From assembly GCA_036674765.1 (NCBI GenBank), contig JARVKI010000133.1, positions 1-64,000 on the forward strand: a DNA stretch of 64,000 nt. The letters run 5' to 3'. Made by a program: the position numbers and the translations under genes. The DNA comes from Seiridium cupressi (Eukaryota > Ascomycota > Sordariomycetes > Amphisphaeriales > Sporocadaceae). The stretch's first letter is position 1; every line of letters starts with the position of its first letter. Below the pieces are notes generated by a model that ran no database searches, was not told the origin of the DNA, and saw nothing but the letters and a program-made list of their open reading frames with translations. Below are positions 46,671 through 58,790 of the stretch, one piece after another.

Positions 46671-49372
46671 GCATATCATGCCCAGCTGCCCATGCTCGTT
46701 TGGTGTTTCACCGTTTCGGCCTGCGATCTAGAAATAAATGACAGGAAGCGTATCTGATTCGAGGCGAGTGACACAAGTTGCTGGACAATTTTGGTGCCGA
46801 CCCTGAGCGCCCTCCACTGGAGGCTTTGTCTCATCCCACGATTTTAGATAGAAACCACACCGGAGATGCGGAATACCACAAAAACGGCAATGCCATTGCG
46901 CATGGCCAACATAGAGTACCCCGCCAGCGCGCGCACAGCGCACAACGAACGTGCGACAGCACGCGGGGGAACCACAACAGGAACGAAGCGTGTCTGTCTC
47001 CATTGCGCGCTATAATGTTTGCATTGAGCCCAAGCCTGTCGGCGAAGAACCTCTTATCCAGCATGGCTAGTCGAAGTGGTCTCGCGAATCCAAGCTCAGG
47101 GCGAAGACGTGGCCCACCGCCTTGTCCGGCCGGCTTGTCATTTGCGGTTTCAAGTTGCAAAGATTCAGATGCAAGTGATCGTCCTCGGCTCAAGTTCTCC
47201 AGCGTTCCTTAATCAGGTCGCCCATTATCTAGACCGCCTGGCTACAGGGTTCCATATCCAATAGGAACATACTATGGCAATCTTTGTTGTTTTGTATCCA
47301 CGGGCAGCGCGCAGACCTACACCGCAACCCAGAGCATTTCCTGCCACTCGGCTTACATACTCTGCAGATCGCCTGGCAGGTAGCACTCTCGCCGCAAAGA
47401 ATTGCGCCATGAGCTCCAGATACGTAGGATCGGCGTCTGCGTGCACAACTTGCCTTCTGTGAGGAGCGCGGCTACCTTGGTCCGCCAACCTCCGCAGCTT
47501 GTCACGCTGCCACGATAATTCCGAGTTTGTAAGCTGCATACAGCCCAATGACGACCCGCCTAGACCAGACCCAGCGCAATCGTTATCGCACCCACGCATT
47601 GCGTTGTGATCCTGTTTCGCCATGATTCGCTGTTACCCCCAAGCACGATTTGATGCCTGACGGTGCGGTTTTAGCTACAAGCAAAAGCATGTGCTGCGAC
47701 GTGAGCGGCCACGATGGAGACGATCTTTAGGCCCGCGAAGAACTTCACGTTTGACGTGCACACAAGGGCCATGGCCGGCCATCGCGTTTTGGCAAAGCAG
47801 TATTGTCGGCCCTCGAATACGTTGATCTCATCTTTGAGTATCAATTCAAGATCACATACCAGGAATGAGTGGCTCGTCAGCGGTGGCCTGAAATCGTGGA
47901 CCGCTGGGCCGGCCAGATCTTCGTTGCCGCCGCGCAAGGCCTTGCAACTGTCGCATTCATTGCGCATGCTGCGGAGAGAGTCGCATTGACTATACGAAGC
48001 ATCGCGACAGCATATTTGACCCCAGGAAGCTCAATTGCGCGGTTGTCTACTTCACTTGAAATGGGTGACTGATACTGTGACGAGCCAAATTGACCCCCTC
48101 AGGTGTCACATGACTTCGTGTGCTGGTCGCGTCCGGGCCATTCGTCAATCTCTCAAAATGACAATTCCCCCTAATTCCAAACCAGAACAGGATAGAATGC
48201 ATTAAAATTGCTATTTTATTGATACCGGTAGTTAAAGGCACTCTAAAGAGTTGTCCAATATTATATTGTATAAATGTCGATGCGAGCTTCGACGATCTGA
48301 GGTTTCGCATCGCGTCGTGGTTCACGCGTTCTTCAAATCGATGTTTCCAGATACGTCATAGCGGAATATTGCTTCTTCCAGGACTTCCTTAGCTAAGCAT
48401 AAAGTGGGCCCCCAGTACCGTTATTTAGATGTCGCTCAGGGGTCCAGTCAATTACTAGGCCCTGGGCTACCCGGCGCCAAATCAAAAACAATCATGCAGC
48501 TCATTTGGGCGAACCTAATTGCGTGTAGTCAGGATCTGGGACTCGACGCCCAGAGCTCTGTGTCGAGTATTGAGGATCCGTCGCAAGGAAAGAATCATCG
48601 TCTGCGTTCGAATGCCAGAGCATGCCTGAGTAGACCGGCCAGAGGAGGTCCTCGTCAGGCACAAGATAATGACCCTGAGGGGTTTGCGCTGCAGCGTCGT
48701 GCATAAAGGTCGTTGACCTGCCATTGCATAGCTCCCCCACAATGCACTAACTGATTGGCTCAATTCTTCCAAACCCAACCCATGCATGCCAGTTCCCAGC
48801 CAAGGGTTGTTTTGATGCGAAGCTTAGGTGGGTAAACATTGGAGTTGCAGCGTCGACAACAATAATAACACCTACCGCAACAACATACAAAACCAAAAAG
48901 AAAAAAAAATATCCTCCTGCTGCAAGGTCGCAGCGTCGGCCTTTCCTCAAATCCTCTTGCATTGTCAATCGCATTGATTTGATCAACTATACCGCTGCAC
49001 CTGCCTCTGCCTCTTTTCCTCCACAGCGGTCAACAGGGGACGCGCGATAGTCCAGGTACACCTCACCACTAGCCCGTATCTCATCAAATCTTTGATTACG
49101 TCGAACACGAGCCACAATTGGAATGAGTAAAGCCTCCTTAGGATTTTTGGACGCGACCGCACCACGTACATGAACCCTTTGCGCGACAACATCATCACGA
49201 CCACCGGCTTACCAGAAGTTTTGCGCTTCACGACACCGTCTGTCCGCCCTTGGGGAACACAAGACTCCCCTGCGACTTGGCGAGAAGCCTCACCAGTATT
49301 CTCAACCACGAACATATCTTAGGGAAGGCCTATTGATCATCAATTCGAATTGTTGCCAGCGGAATCATCATC
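44697..49372. promoter_or_regulatory. 4.7-kb divergent gene-poor region upstream of the zinc-cluster gene and the cyclin
   Basis: Largest gene-free gap in the window, between two divergent regulatory genes. Open frames are short and overlap on both strands (for example 46778-47212 plus with 46831-47193 minus, and 47225-47623 minus), and none matches a known family. It probably holds long promoters and leaders. It contains a CA microsatellite at 46630-46672. Confidence 0.5.
46630..46672. repeat. (CA)n microsatellite
   Basis: About 43 bases of CA dinucleotide repeat, interrupted by single T and G substitutions towards both ends and turning into CACGCACGCG. A length-variable simple repeat with no coding role. 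Confidence 0.9.
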
Positions 49373-51882
49373 ATGGATGCAAAGGTAAGCAGTTACGCGT
49401 CGAGTAGTTCTCGTCGAATCTGTCCCGTCACCCAAACCAAACCCACTTCGTGATACACCCTATCACGCATCCTTTTCATATTTGTAGGCATGGATCTCAG
49501 CCAGCATTGCGTGCTACGGACAATCACAATCACAATCACAAATTATTATCATTATTCTTCTTCTCCTCCCCCACCTATTTCCCCTGTGTCATTTTATATC
49601 TTTACACTCATCGATCCGAACCTACGCGGAACTCGGTCGTTGAATCCGCTTGAAAAACCCTGTCCATCAACGGTCTGGTTGAAGCTATTGTGACAACCAC
49701 ATACTGACTTGCTGGTGAATTTTAGCCTTACCGCTCCACCCGCGCCGTACTCGCCGCAAGTGACGAGAATCTCCCTCCTGTCAAGCAGAGCATCCATCAG
49801 CGACACAAGTCAACCGGTAACCTTCGAGCTCAAGCTCTGCCTGCCATGTCCACAAATATTGGGGGCCTGCAAGTCGCAGCAAAACGCTCTGTCTTCGCCG
49901 ATAAGAGCAACACTGTCAGAACTGACAGCTCTCACAACGACACCAAGATGCCGCTCGCGAAAGCGCAGGTCTTGAAGGTCAAGGAGAACTCTATCGCTTC
50001 CCTCGGCGCGCAGAAAGACGCGTTTAAGCGCCCCGCACAGCGTCCCTCGTCCAAGGGCTCTTCGCTCCTTCCTTCTACGACGAACAATACATTCATCCAG
50101 CCGCTCAGTGTTGGTGAATCGAAGGCGCCTTCTCAGGTCGTGCTCAAGCCTACGAAACGAGCAACTACAACCGTGTACAACGACAACAACAGCCGCCCTG
50201 CAACTGCGGAATCAGGCACTATGATCACCCAACATGTTGAAGCCGTTGATGCACCACCCTCGCGCAAACCTCGTCATCACCAAAGCCAACCCGCTCTCCA
50301 ATCTACACAGCAGAAACAGCAGCAGGCTGTGTCCCTTCTGGACGCTGAAATTAAGAATTTGGTGAACTGGGAACCTCTCACTGCCGAGAAGACCCGCCCC
50401 GGGGACGACACTACTCAGACTCCTTATCTGGATGCGGTTGAAGAGCTCTCGCCCGAGCAAGTTCTTGTCCCTAAGCCTAACACGACCGACTCGTCACTCA
50501 AGACTCGTGAATCGAAGCTGGAACTGCAACCTGAATCCAGTGCCCGGGAAGCCGACGACCAGGAACAGTGTGTGATTTCAGCAACTGACCTTCTTGAAAC
50601 CTCAGACCACGAAGACGAAGATTTCTACGAGGTCGATCAGGGATACACCACTGCTCACTCGTACCGATCTGGCGGCGACCTACACCACCCTGACGTTGGT
50701 GATCTCCCTGAAGGCGAGGCCGAGCCCAGTGTGACTGTGACCGCCATGGATGCTCCGACATTTTCTAGACAGGTACTAGACGAGATCAAGGCAGCCCGCG
50801 AACACGTCGAGAAGAATCGCTCGCCTGAGGACTTCGAAGACGAGCTTTGGGACATCAGTATGGTTGCCGAATATGGAGATGAGATCTTCCAATATATGAA
50901 GGAGATGGAGGTAAGTCTGAGGGATTCAAAGTGGACATGGCGGTGGTTGGCAGGGCACTGAACTAACTCGCATAGGCTACTCTCCTCCCAAGCCCACACT
51001 ACATGGATATTCAGACTGAAATCCAGTGGTCGATGCGCAGTGTCCTGATGGATTGGGTTATTCAAGTCCACGGCCGTTTCAATCTGCTGCCCGAGACCCT
51101 GTTCCTCGCAGTCAACTTTATTGATCGATTCCTCTCTGTCAAGGTCGTGTCTCTGGGCAAGCTTCAGCTTGTCGGCGCCACAGCCATTTTCTTGGCGGCA
51201 AAGTACGAGGAGATCAACTGTCCCTCAGTGCAGGAGATCATCTACATGGTCGATGGCGGTTACTCGGTGGACGAGATTCTCAAGGCTGAGCGCTATATGC
51301 TGAGCATGCTTGACTTCAACCTGGGTTTCCCGGGGCCCATGAGCTTCTTGCGACGTATCAGCAAGGCTGATGACTATGACCTCGAGACGCGGACCCTCGC
51401 CAAGTACTTTCTGGAAGTCGCTGCCATGGACGAGCGCTGTGTCGCCTGCCCGCCGAGCTTCCTTGCAGCAGGATCTCATTGTCTTTCGCGTCTAGTGTTG
51501 GAGAAGGGTGGCTGGGTGAGTATCTCAAGTGGCAATTGCTGTAACACGGCGACTAACCTTGAAAACGCAGACTCCCGAACATGTTCACTACTCCGGTTAC
51601 ACCTTTGCTCAGCTACAACCACTGGTCACCATGGTTCTTGAATGCTGCACCATCGCTGAGAAGCACCATCAGGCTGTCCTGGACAAGTACTCGGAAAAGC
51701 GCTTCAAGAAGTGTGCCACATATGTCCAGAATCAGCTCAAGTCCGGGTTCTACCTTGAGCCCCCTCAGGCCGTGGCACCTGCGCTGAATGCGCGGTACGA
51801 GAACTTCCCATTCACATGGGGCTCTACACCTGCACCGTATGAACGCGCCTACATGAGAATGCCGGTGCCTAGCCAGGGTTAG
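49373..51882 (+). CDS. B-type cyclin (Clb3/NimE class)
   Basis: G2/M cyclin that activates Cdk1. Exons are 49373-49384, 49726-50910, 50976-51515 and 51571-51882, giving 682 aa. Exon 1 is just 12 nt (MDAK); splicing across a 341-nt intron joins it to PYRSTRAVLAASDEN, an RxxL destruction-box-like motif. A second box-like motif is KRSVFADKSN (about 54-63), with Phe in the Leu position as seen in related fungal cyclins. The long middle is disordered. The N-terminal cyclin fold begins near residue 405 with the diagnostic MRSVLMDWVIQVHGRF and continues through FLAAKYEEINCPS. The C-terminal cyclin fold follows from about 530. Introns 2 and 3 (65 and 55 nt) are in phase 0; intron 2 has a CTAAC branch site before its acceptor. 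The downstream ATG at 49846 is a possible alternative start that would lose the first box. Confidence 0.92.
49521..49538. repeat. (CAATCA)3 repeat in cyclin intron 1
   Basis: Three exact CAATCA units inside the long first intron of the cyclin gene, followed by a pyrimidine-rich stretch (about 49545-49580). Confidence 0.85.
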
Positions 51883-54622
51883 AGCACCGCAGCTTTTCCG
51901 AATACTAAGACAGCCCTCCCGCAAGACCGTTGGTCTCCCCGCATCCCATCCTAGACTTTCAGCCATTGTACATATCCGTCATGCTATCCCTAATTCGGCG
52001 AGACTGGACGAGACGATGCAGCGTTGCACTCGACTGCTGTGCATTTTGCACAATCTGACACCAGACCCATTGGTGCTAAGCGTACGGGCGACTTTTCCGT
52101 GCGGTCTGATCGATTTTCGACATTGGATCGCAAGAGCTCTTGCACCTACGCACCCCACACTAATACGACCACCTAATTGGTCGCTTACGACGCTCACGAA
52201 GCTATGAGACATGTCTATACCCGGCAATGGCTTTTGATTTCCCCCCCCCCCCAAAAAAAAATACACCAAGATCCCTGGCCTGTGCTGGCAGATTCTCCCC
52301 CAAACCCATAGACATCTGCATAGGTATAATAGGATCGGCGCAGGACGCAAGCCCGACCCGAGGAGCACTGAGAAGAGAAATTAGAGAGGCTGGATCGACT
52401 TGATGCTTAGAAACTTTCTCTTTGCAATACCCCTCGCACCCGGCGCTTTGCATGTGCTAGCAGCCAATTGGTTTCATTCGTCGATGAACATGTCGGCGAA
52501 TTCGTTCATCGACGATTTCCAGATCACCATGCAGCAGTCCCGCCAGGCACCAGGACTTGAGCCTTAATTTATAGCCAGTAGGCAGGGCCGTGTCTTTTCT
52601 TGAGACGAGGACGCACGCCGGCCAAGCTGGCTTTCCTTTTCATATTCAGTTTTTGTTAGAGTATAATCATCTGAGGCGAACCAGGCAAGAAAGACCGACA
52701 TCAGAGCATCATTTCTTTCGGACATTTGATCACGGACGCATGCGCACGGAGTTAGGGCGTTGGTGCGCTGGTGCGACACTTTACATAGCTCTCCATAGAG
52801 AAGCCTTGTTTACTGAGACTGAATGTTCTATTATGTTATCGCGCGTGAGCTCCCATATCTAGTTCTTCAGGGATGAACCAATCGATATTGGTAGCTTTTC
52901 AATACCCTACTGTCACGTAGTACGCCAGGTCGCATGTTTATGGGGGACCACTTACTACAATGTAGGAAACTCGGTGCCCATTGGCCTTGGAGCGAGGAAC
53001 CGTATGACTTCCTAAGTCTAGGGATGGAGCACAGGTCATCATGCCTAGATTCGATTATGTCAACCCGACACGAATGCAGCCCAATGCTACCTGCAGTCCG
53101 GAATTATGCCTTGCATTTCTACGCGCAGTCAGGGGGTGTAACAAGCCTGAATGTTGGAGAGGCCGGCCTCTCGGTATATTGTTCGGCCAAGCGGGGCATG
53201 GGTGTACTCCGGCCTTATATATACAAGCGACATGCCCATGGCGCTGTCTTCAAAGGAGACAGGTATTTCGCGGTCGCCATCAGGAACTATGACTGGCAAT
53301 CACAAGGCAATTGCGTCAGCTTGCCTCCTGATCTGTTCGCGGTGGGCAGGCCTGTCGGTTGAAGTATAGTCAGTCCATTTCCCATGGTTCAGTACTGTCT
53401 TGCTTTGCCCTTCCATGTTTACCATCACTTGGCAACAGGCAAAGCCGCACCACAATACGGCCAATAGTCACTAGTGAAGACTTACTATCTTTCTGTGCGC
53501 TATAACCCACGAAAACATACAACTTACGTACGGCCTGACAGCGTCTTGTGTGTTTTCTGCTGGAGTCAGGGGCAGGTCACAGACGACCCAGCGATGGTGT
53601 ACAAATAGTGGTCGCCACTACAGTGGCTCAATGGGTCGAGAATATATAGCCCATTCACGAGATGGTGCTTTCACAAGACCCCATCCCTATTTCATCGCCA
53701 GATGCGAGGAGCCTCAAGTACATTCAGGTGATACCGGCATTTTGGAGGCTCGGACTGGCGATCTATTAGTGCATGGCTCCGGATGGCAGCCATGAACAAC
53801 ACCATCCCATGTTCACGATGGCACTCAAGGTTCTGCCGGACTGTTTGGAGGGATTGTGCGTCTTATCACACAGGAGAAGCCCTTTGTGATGCAATTCAGA
53901 GGCATTTGGAGTCGTCAGACTTGATTTAGATCTTGACAAGCAGAAATCCAGATCCTTAGGTACGGCGGTTCAGGTACCCCGCGCTAAGCGATAAGATGGG
54001 CGATAAGAAGCGGTTAGCGGCGTCTAGGGGCCCATCCACAGCCGTTGGGCGCGCTGGAGCAATGTTTATCCGGATCACAGCCGACTAACAAGGTAGCGCC
54101 GATTCCGCTGGGCAACAGCGCCAGCCTCCAACCGCGCGAATGGCCAGCATGACAGGTGCAGCAAGCAGGAACCTTCCGCCTGGCCGGGATTTCACAAATT
54201 TCAGGGAGCCGCGCTGAACAGTTCGCGAACCCGTCTCACCGAATCCCACTATATCGCACTTTTTGATGGCTGACCTGTCCTCTCGACCGCCTCAATTCAC
54301 AACATAGCCCCCGCTGTATACTAGCCCGTCCTCCTGTTTCCACTTCCCCGCTGGCAGTATCTCTGCTTCCCGCGCCTGCCCAAATCCCGGAGAACACCGA
54401 GTTTCGTCCTCCATCTCTCTACGAGCCAATTCTAGCTCGGGATCGGCACCCGACTCACAACGCACGTCGTCGCAAATAGCCAGCTCGCGCACCTGCTAGA
54501 TCACCCAGCTTTCCTGCACCCTACGAGCGCCTGGTGTTTGTTGTGAACGCCTGGCCCCTGCTTTGACCGCCGTTTTCTCGCTGACCCCAAAGGATTGTCT
54601 TCTCACCTCGAAATTCGCGGAG
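51883..54622. other. 2.7-kb gene-poor interval before AGC1
   Basis: Holds the 3' flank of the cyclin and the promoter of AGC1. A plus-strand frame at 52934-53362 (142 codons, ATG start) has no recognisable domain and overlaps another open frame, so it is not called. A C12-A9 run lies at 52241-52261. Confidence 0.5.
52241..52261. repeat. Homopolymer pair C12-A9
   Basis: Twelve C directly followed by nine A. It is a likely slippage site; its length in the assembly should be treated as uncertain. Confidence 0.9.
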
Positions 54623-56844
54623 ATGTCGGCACCAGCCACCGTCAAGGAGGCTGTGAAGGAGAGCTTCCTTGGCGTCGAGGATTCCTCGCACCTCTCAGCA
54701 AAGAACAAGGCGGCCTTCATCAGCCGCGCTAGCAAGGACGCAGAGAATGGCGAGCTGTTCATGACCGAGGAGCAGTTCGTCGAGGCCGTTGCACCGTCTG
54801 ACGAGGATTATGTATGTGTCCTGCATGGTCAACAAATCTACTGGCAGTAAACTGACATGGCCATCTTGAACAGGGCAAGATCAAGCGTGAGCAGTACGGA
54901 CTCCTTTTCCATGTCGCCGATCGTAAGGGGACTGGCCGTGTCAATCTCTCCGACTGGGCCGCTTTCAACAACTTGCTATTCAAGGCCGATGCCGAATATG
55001 AAATTGCCTTCCGTCTGTTCGACGTCGACCGCACAGGATCTGTCACATATGACAACTTCCGACGACTCTATGAGTTGAACAAGGGTCCAGACAGTATCCC
55101 CTTTGACTGGGAATGCCAGTGGGCCAAGCTGTACATTGGTGACAAGACCAGGCGTCACAACCTCACGTACCATGAGTTCTCGCAAATGCTGCGCGGCCTC
55201 CAGGGCGAGAGGATTCGACAAGCATTCCTGCGCTTCGACAAGGACGGCGATGGCTACATTGAGCCCGAGGACTTTGAGCAAATCATCCGTGAGACTTCAA
55301 AGCACAAGCTGTCGGATCATGTGCTCGAGAACTTGTCCACTCTCTGCAACATCTCTCTTGGTAGCAGAGTCTCGTATGCGAATGTCAGAGCCTTCCAGAA
55401 CATGATTAAGGAAATGGACTTGGTCGAGCTCATTATTCGCAAAGCCTGCCAGAAGAGCACTGATGGCAAGATCACAAAGGCCGAATTCCTGAATGAAGCT
55501 GCCAAGATTACCCGCTTCTCCCTCTTCACACCCATGGAGGCGGATATTCTTTTCCACTTTGCTAGTCTAGATGAGCCCTCCGGTCGTCTCAGTCTGATGG
55601 ACTTTGCCAAGGTTCTCGACCCGTCCTGGAGATACCGTGGATACGAGACCGAGTCTGGTGAAGTATCACAGGTGAAGACTGCCACTGGGGTCGCTTTGAG
55701 AAAGGTAGCAGAGTCAAGCTACAACTTTCTCTTGGGCAGTCTTGCTGGTGCCTTTGGTGCCTTTATGGTCTATCCCATCGATCTCGTCAAGACCCGCATG
55801 CAGAACCAACGAGGTGCCAATCCCGGTCAGCGCTTGTATAACAACTCCATCGACTGCTTTAGGAAGGTCATTGCCAATGAAGGTTTCAAAGGTCTCTATT
55901 CAGGAGTCCTGCCCCAATTGGTCGGCGTCGCGCCCGAGAAGGCTATCAAACTTACCGTCAACGACCTCGTTCGCACTGCGTTCACGGACAAGAAAAGCGG
56001 CACTATTTGGGTTGGTCATGAGATCTTGGCTGGTGGCACAGCGGGTGCTTGTCAGGTGGTATGTAGCGCCCGGCTCATCTTCACACACGAATCACACACA
56101 GACTAACATCTCCTCTAGGTCTTTACCAACCCCTTGGAAATCGTCAAGATTCGCCTGCAGGTTCAGGGAGAAGTTGCCAAGGCTGCCGGGGCCGAACGGC
56201 GCTCAGCCATGTGGATTGTTAAGAACCTCGGACTGGCAGGTCTCTATAAAGGTGCCAGCGCTTGTTTGCTTCGAGATGTCCCCTTCTCGGCAATCTACTT
56301 CCCTACCTACAGCCATCTGAAGAGGGATCTCTTCGGCGAGTCACCAACCAAGAAGCTTGGCGTCCTCCAGCTACTCACTGCTGGTGCTATTGCCGGTATG
56401 CCCGCTGCTTACCTGACCACACCTTGCGATGTCATCAAGACCCGCCTGCAAGTCGAGGCCCGCAAGGGTGACACCAACTACACCGGTCTCCGTCACGCTG
56501 CCCAGACCATCTGGAAGGAGGAAGGCTTCCGAGCCTTCTTCAAGGGCGGCCCGGCTCGTATCTTCCGATCTTCTCCTCAATTCGGTTTCACTCTTGCTTC
56601 GTACGAAGTTCTTCAAAGTCTCCTGCCTCTCCCCGGCAGCAAGAAGGCCGAGCAAGTCCACACTGGCGTCGCTGAGGTGGTATCCACAATCAAGGAGAAG
56701 GATGTTGCCTCACCGCACGCCCGTAGCCGCAACGCTCTGAAGATCATTCTTGACCTGGACGAGAACTTCGGCCGTACCAAGCTCCCCGACCAGAAGGCCT
56801 GGAAGAAGGTGCCTTCCATCTTTGGCGGTGCCAAGTCGTCGTAA
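54623..56844 (+). CDS. AGC1: Mitochondrial aspartate/glutamate carrier with EF-hands (Aralar/citrin type)
   Basis: Inner-membrane carrier that exchanges aspartate and glutamate in the malate-aspartate shuttle; the N-terminal EF-hand half faces the intermembrane space. Exons are 54623-54811, 54874-56058 and 56119-56844, giving 699 aa, close to the human and fungal proteins. EF-hand-like loops lie at about residues 78-89 (degenerate), 113-124 ([12 protein letters not shown]) and 185-196 ([12 protein letters not shown], complete). The carrier domain starts near 345 and has three repeats with the signature Px[DE]xx[KR]: PIDLVKTR at 364, PLEIVKIR at 463 and PCDVIKTR at 560. After the carrier there is a ~60-residue tail. 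Introns (62 and 60 nt) are in phase 0. Yeast Agc1 lacks full EF-hands, so this is the filamentous-fungal or animal-like form. The first ATG of the frame is used. Confidence 0.95.
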
Positions 56845-57823
56845 TGGTGATGTTGGCCCTGAGCACAAACGTCATTTCCTTGACCTTAGATCCATCCTAT
56901 TCTAGAGCTCTAGAGAAGATCTATTAGAGGCTTTGGGGGTAGATACTGTCGTCCCCTTTGTCATTGCGGGCGTTTACATCTGGTATCTCGTGCCAGATCT
57001 ACGAAAATGGGGTCATATTTGCATAGAAAGATCGGCGTTACTACATGAAGGGCAGGGATTTTTCATGATTTTCAAGTCCCTTGTTTTCTTTTCTTTGTTC
57101 CTTTCTGCTTTCCATTCTCAGTCACCAGGACTCGGAGCGGAATTACAGATTCTTGTGTGAGTAGATTCTAAGGAGGATCAGATGGCGAGCAATTGGAATG
57201 GTTTGGACAGAAACCTGGTCCTGGTGAGATATGGCAGACACTCGGTTGGTCACTGCTGAACATTCGTGCGAACTGATCATGTCCTTAGATCAAGTAGAAT
57301 ATGAAGTTTTGTAAAATGCCTGATGACACTTGGTAACAGTGATCGCTCGTACCGCTGAAGATAACTTGATCTGCCCCTAATAAGCTGCTAGATGAGGTCA
57401 CTAAGCATGGATATGCTTACGCGTTTTCGCCGATGAGCACAGGTCTATATAGGCTTGTGCCTTCTTCAACCTTGAATCTATATGAAGTATTGAGATAATG
57501 AGGAAGAGAAAGCTAGTGGCGTTTTAGAGAAGCGAAGTGCCGTCCACCTCTTATCAACAACAACATAGTTTTTCAAATCATGTACCCAAGTGGGAGCTAC
57601 CACCGCTCATCTCGTCCGCGTTCACTCCAAGCTGACAATTTAACCAACCACAGTATAGCATCATTGCTTTTTGACCAGCAAGGACAATGCTGTTCTTGCT
57701 CGTTTGACCTTGCTTAAGGATATACCCAGTGGGGATTAATCGTAAGATCATGAGTAGATAAGATGGACAGATCATATAGCATTTCCTGAGCTGTGATTCT
57801 CAATGATGACCCTCGTCTACCAT
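56845..57823. other. Convergent spacer after AGC1
   Basis: About 1 kb of 3' flank between AGC1 and the dehydrogenase pseudogene. No gene is recognised. Confidence 0.55.
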
Positions 57824-58790
57824 CTACAGAACGACTTTGCCTCTGTCATGCCCACTCCGTGCCTTCTCAAACACTTCCACATACTGATCCAGTCTAAACA
57901 AGCTATCAAAGGAGACCTCCACTTTAGCCTCCTCAAGTAGCTTCATGATTTCCCCCCAACTGCCCATTATCTGCCTCGACGATAGACTATTTGCCCCTGA
58001 CCCCTTCCGCAACGTCGTCCTCAGGTCTATTGCCATCAGTCGGCTCTGCAGCACTGCTGATCACACCGTTCTCCCACGCCACCTTACAGGTCTGTCTCGG
58101 CGTCTCGCCTCCCACACAGTCGAGTACAAGATCAAACCTCCTGGCCAACTCCCACAAACTCGACACCCGATAATCTAGCACTTCATCTGCGCCCAGCCCA
58201 GGCACGAAATCGGCATTTGTGCTCCCACGCATCCCCCACCCCCACATGCGCACCCGCCAGCTTCGCGAGCTGTACAGCGAAAATGTCCACCGCGCCAGCA
58301 ACCTCTATGACGAGGACCCGTTTCCCCTTCTCCGCACCCGATTTTCCGTTCCCATTTCCACTCCCCTGACCTGGCACCTCCAACCCTCTGTGCACATATA
58401 ATTCGTGCCACGCCGTCAGGCCGCTCGACGGCACAACACACGCCTCCTCCCAGCTCGAATTCCACGGCCTCCAGCCCAACTCCGCCGTGCGGTCAATGAC
58501 TTCCGCTCCTGGCTGAAACGGCGAGTCGGCTGGCGCGAGGAGGACGGTAGCCGAGAGCTCGTAGCCGGGAATGTGGGTATTGTTTGGCCTCCAGCGGCTC
58601 GGGCTATGTGAGCTCGTTCTTGGTCGGGGCTACAGCGTGGACGAGGAGAGGTGTTCATCGCTGTCTGGCGTGGGATGGGGGACTGGCTGTTGTGAGAGAG
58701 ACAGGGCTTTGGGACTGAGGGTGAGGATTTGTGATCGACTGGCATGGTGAACTGGGAGGTTTCCGTAGTGGCCGCCATAAGACGGGTATA
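57824..58790 (-). pseudogene. Broken zinc-type alcohol dehydrogenase / quinone oxidoreductase
   Basis: Minus-strand relic of a medium-chain NAD(P)H-dependent oxidoreductase. Fragments in order are: an N-terminal strand segment near 58725 (QILTLSPKALSL), VAPTKNELT then a TAG where the family has Trp (near 58600), and HIPGYELSATVLLAP (near 58570). Then come SWEEACVVPSSGLTAWHELYVH (near 58440, the catalytic-domain core), VAGAVDIFAVQLAKLAGAHV (near 58300, the nucleotide-binding motif), GADEVLDYR and FDLVLDCVGGE (near 58170-58110), and FDSLFRLDQYVEVFEKARSGHDRGKVVL to the stop at 57824. At least four changes of frame and two in-frame stops separate them. Two of the shifts fall in G runs (near 58227 and 57950). 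No set of introns restores it convincingly, because the breaks lie inside conserved motifs. Assembly error at the homopolymers could explain some shifts but not the stops. Confidence 0.78.

Noticed and set aside
46621..46680. CRISPR-like or array-like repeat
   Set aside because: It is a simple CA dinucleotide tract, and the genome is eukaryotic.
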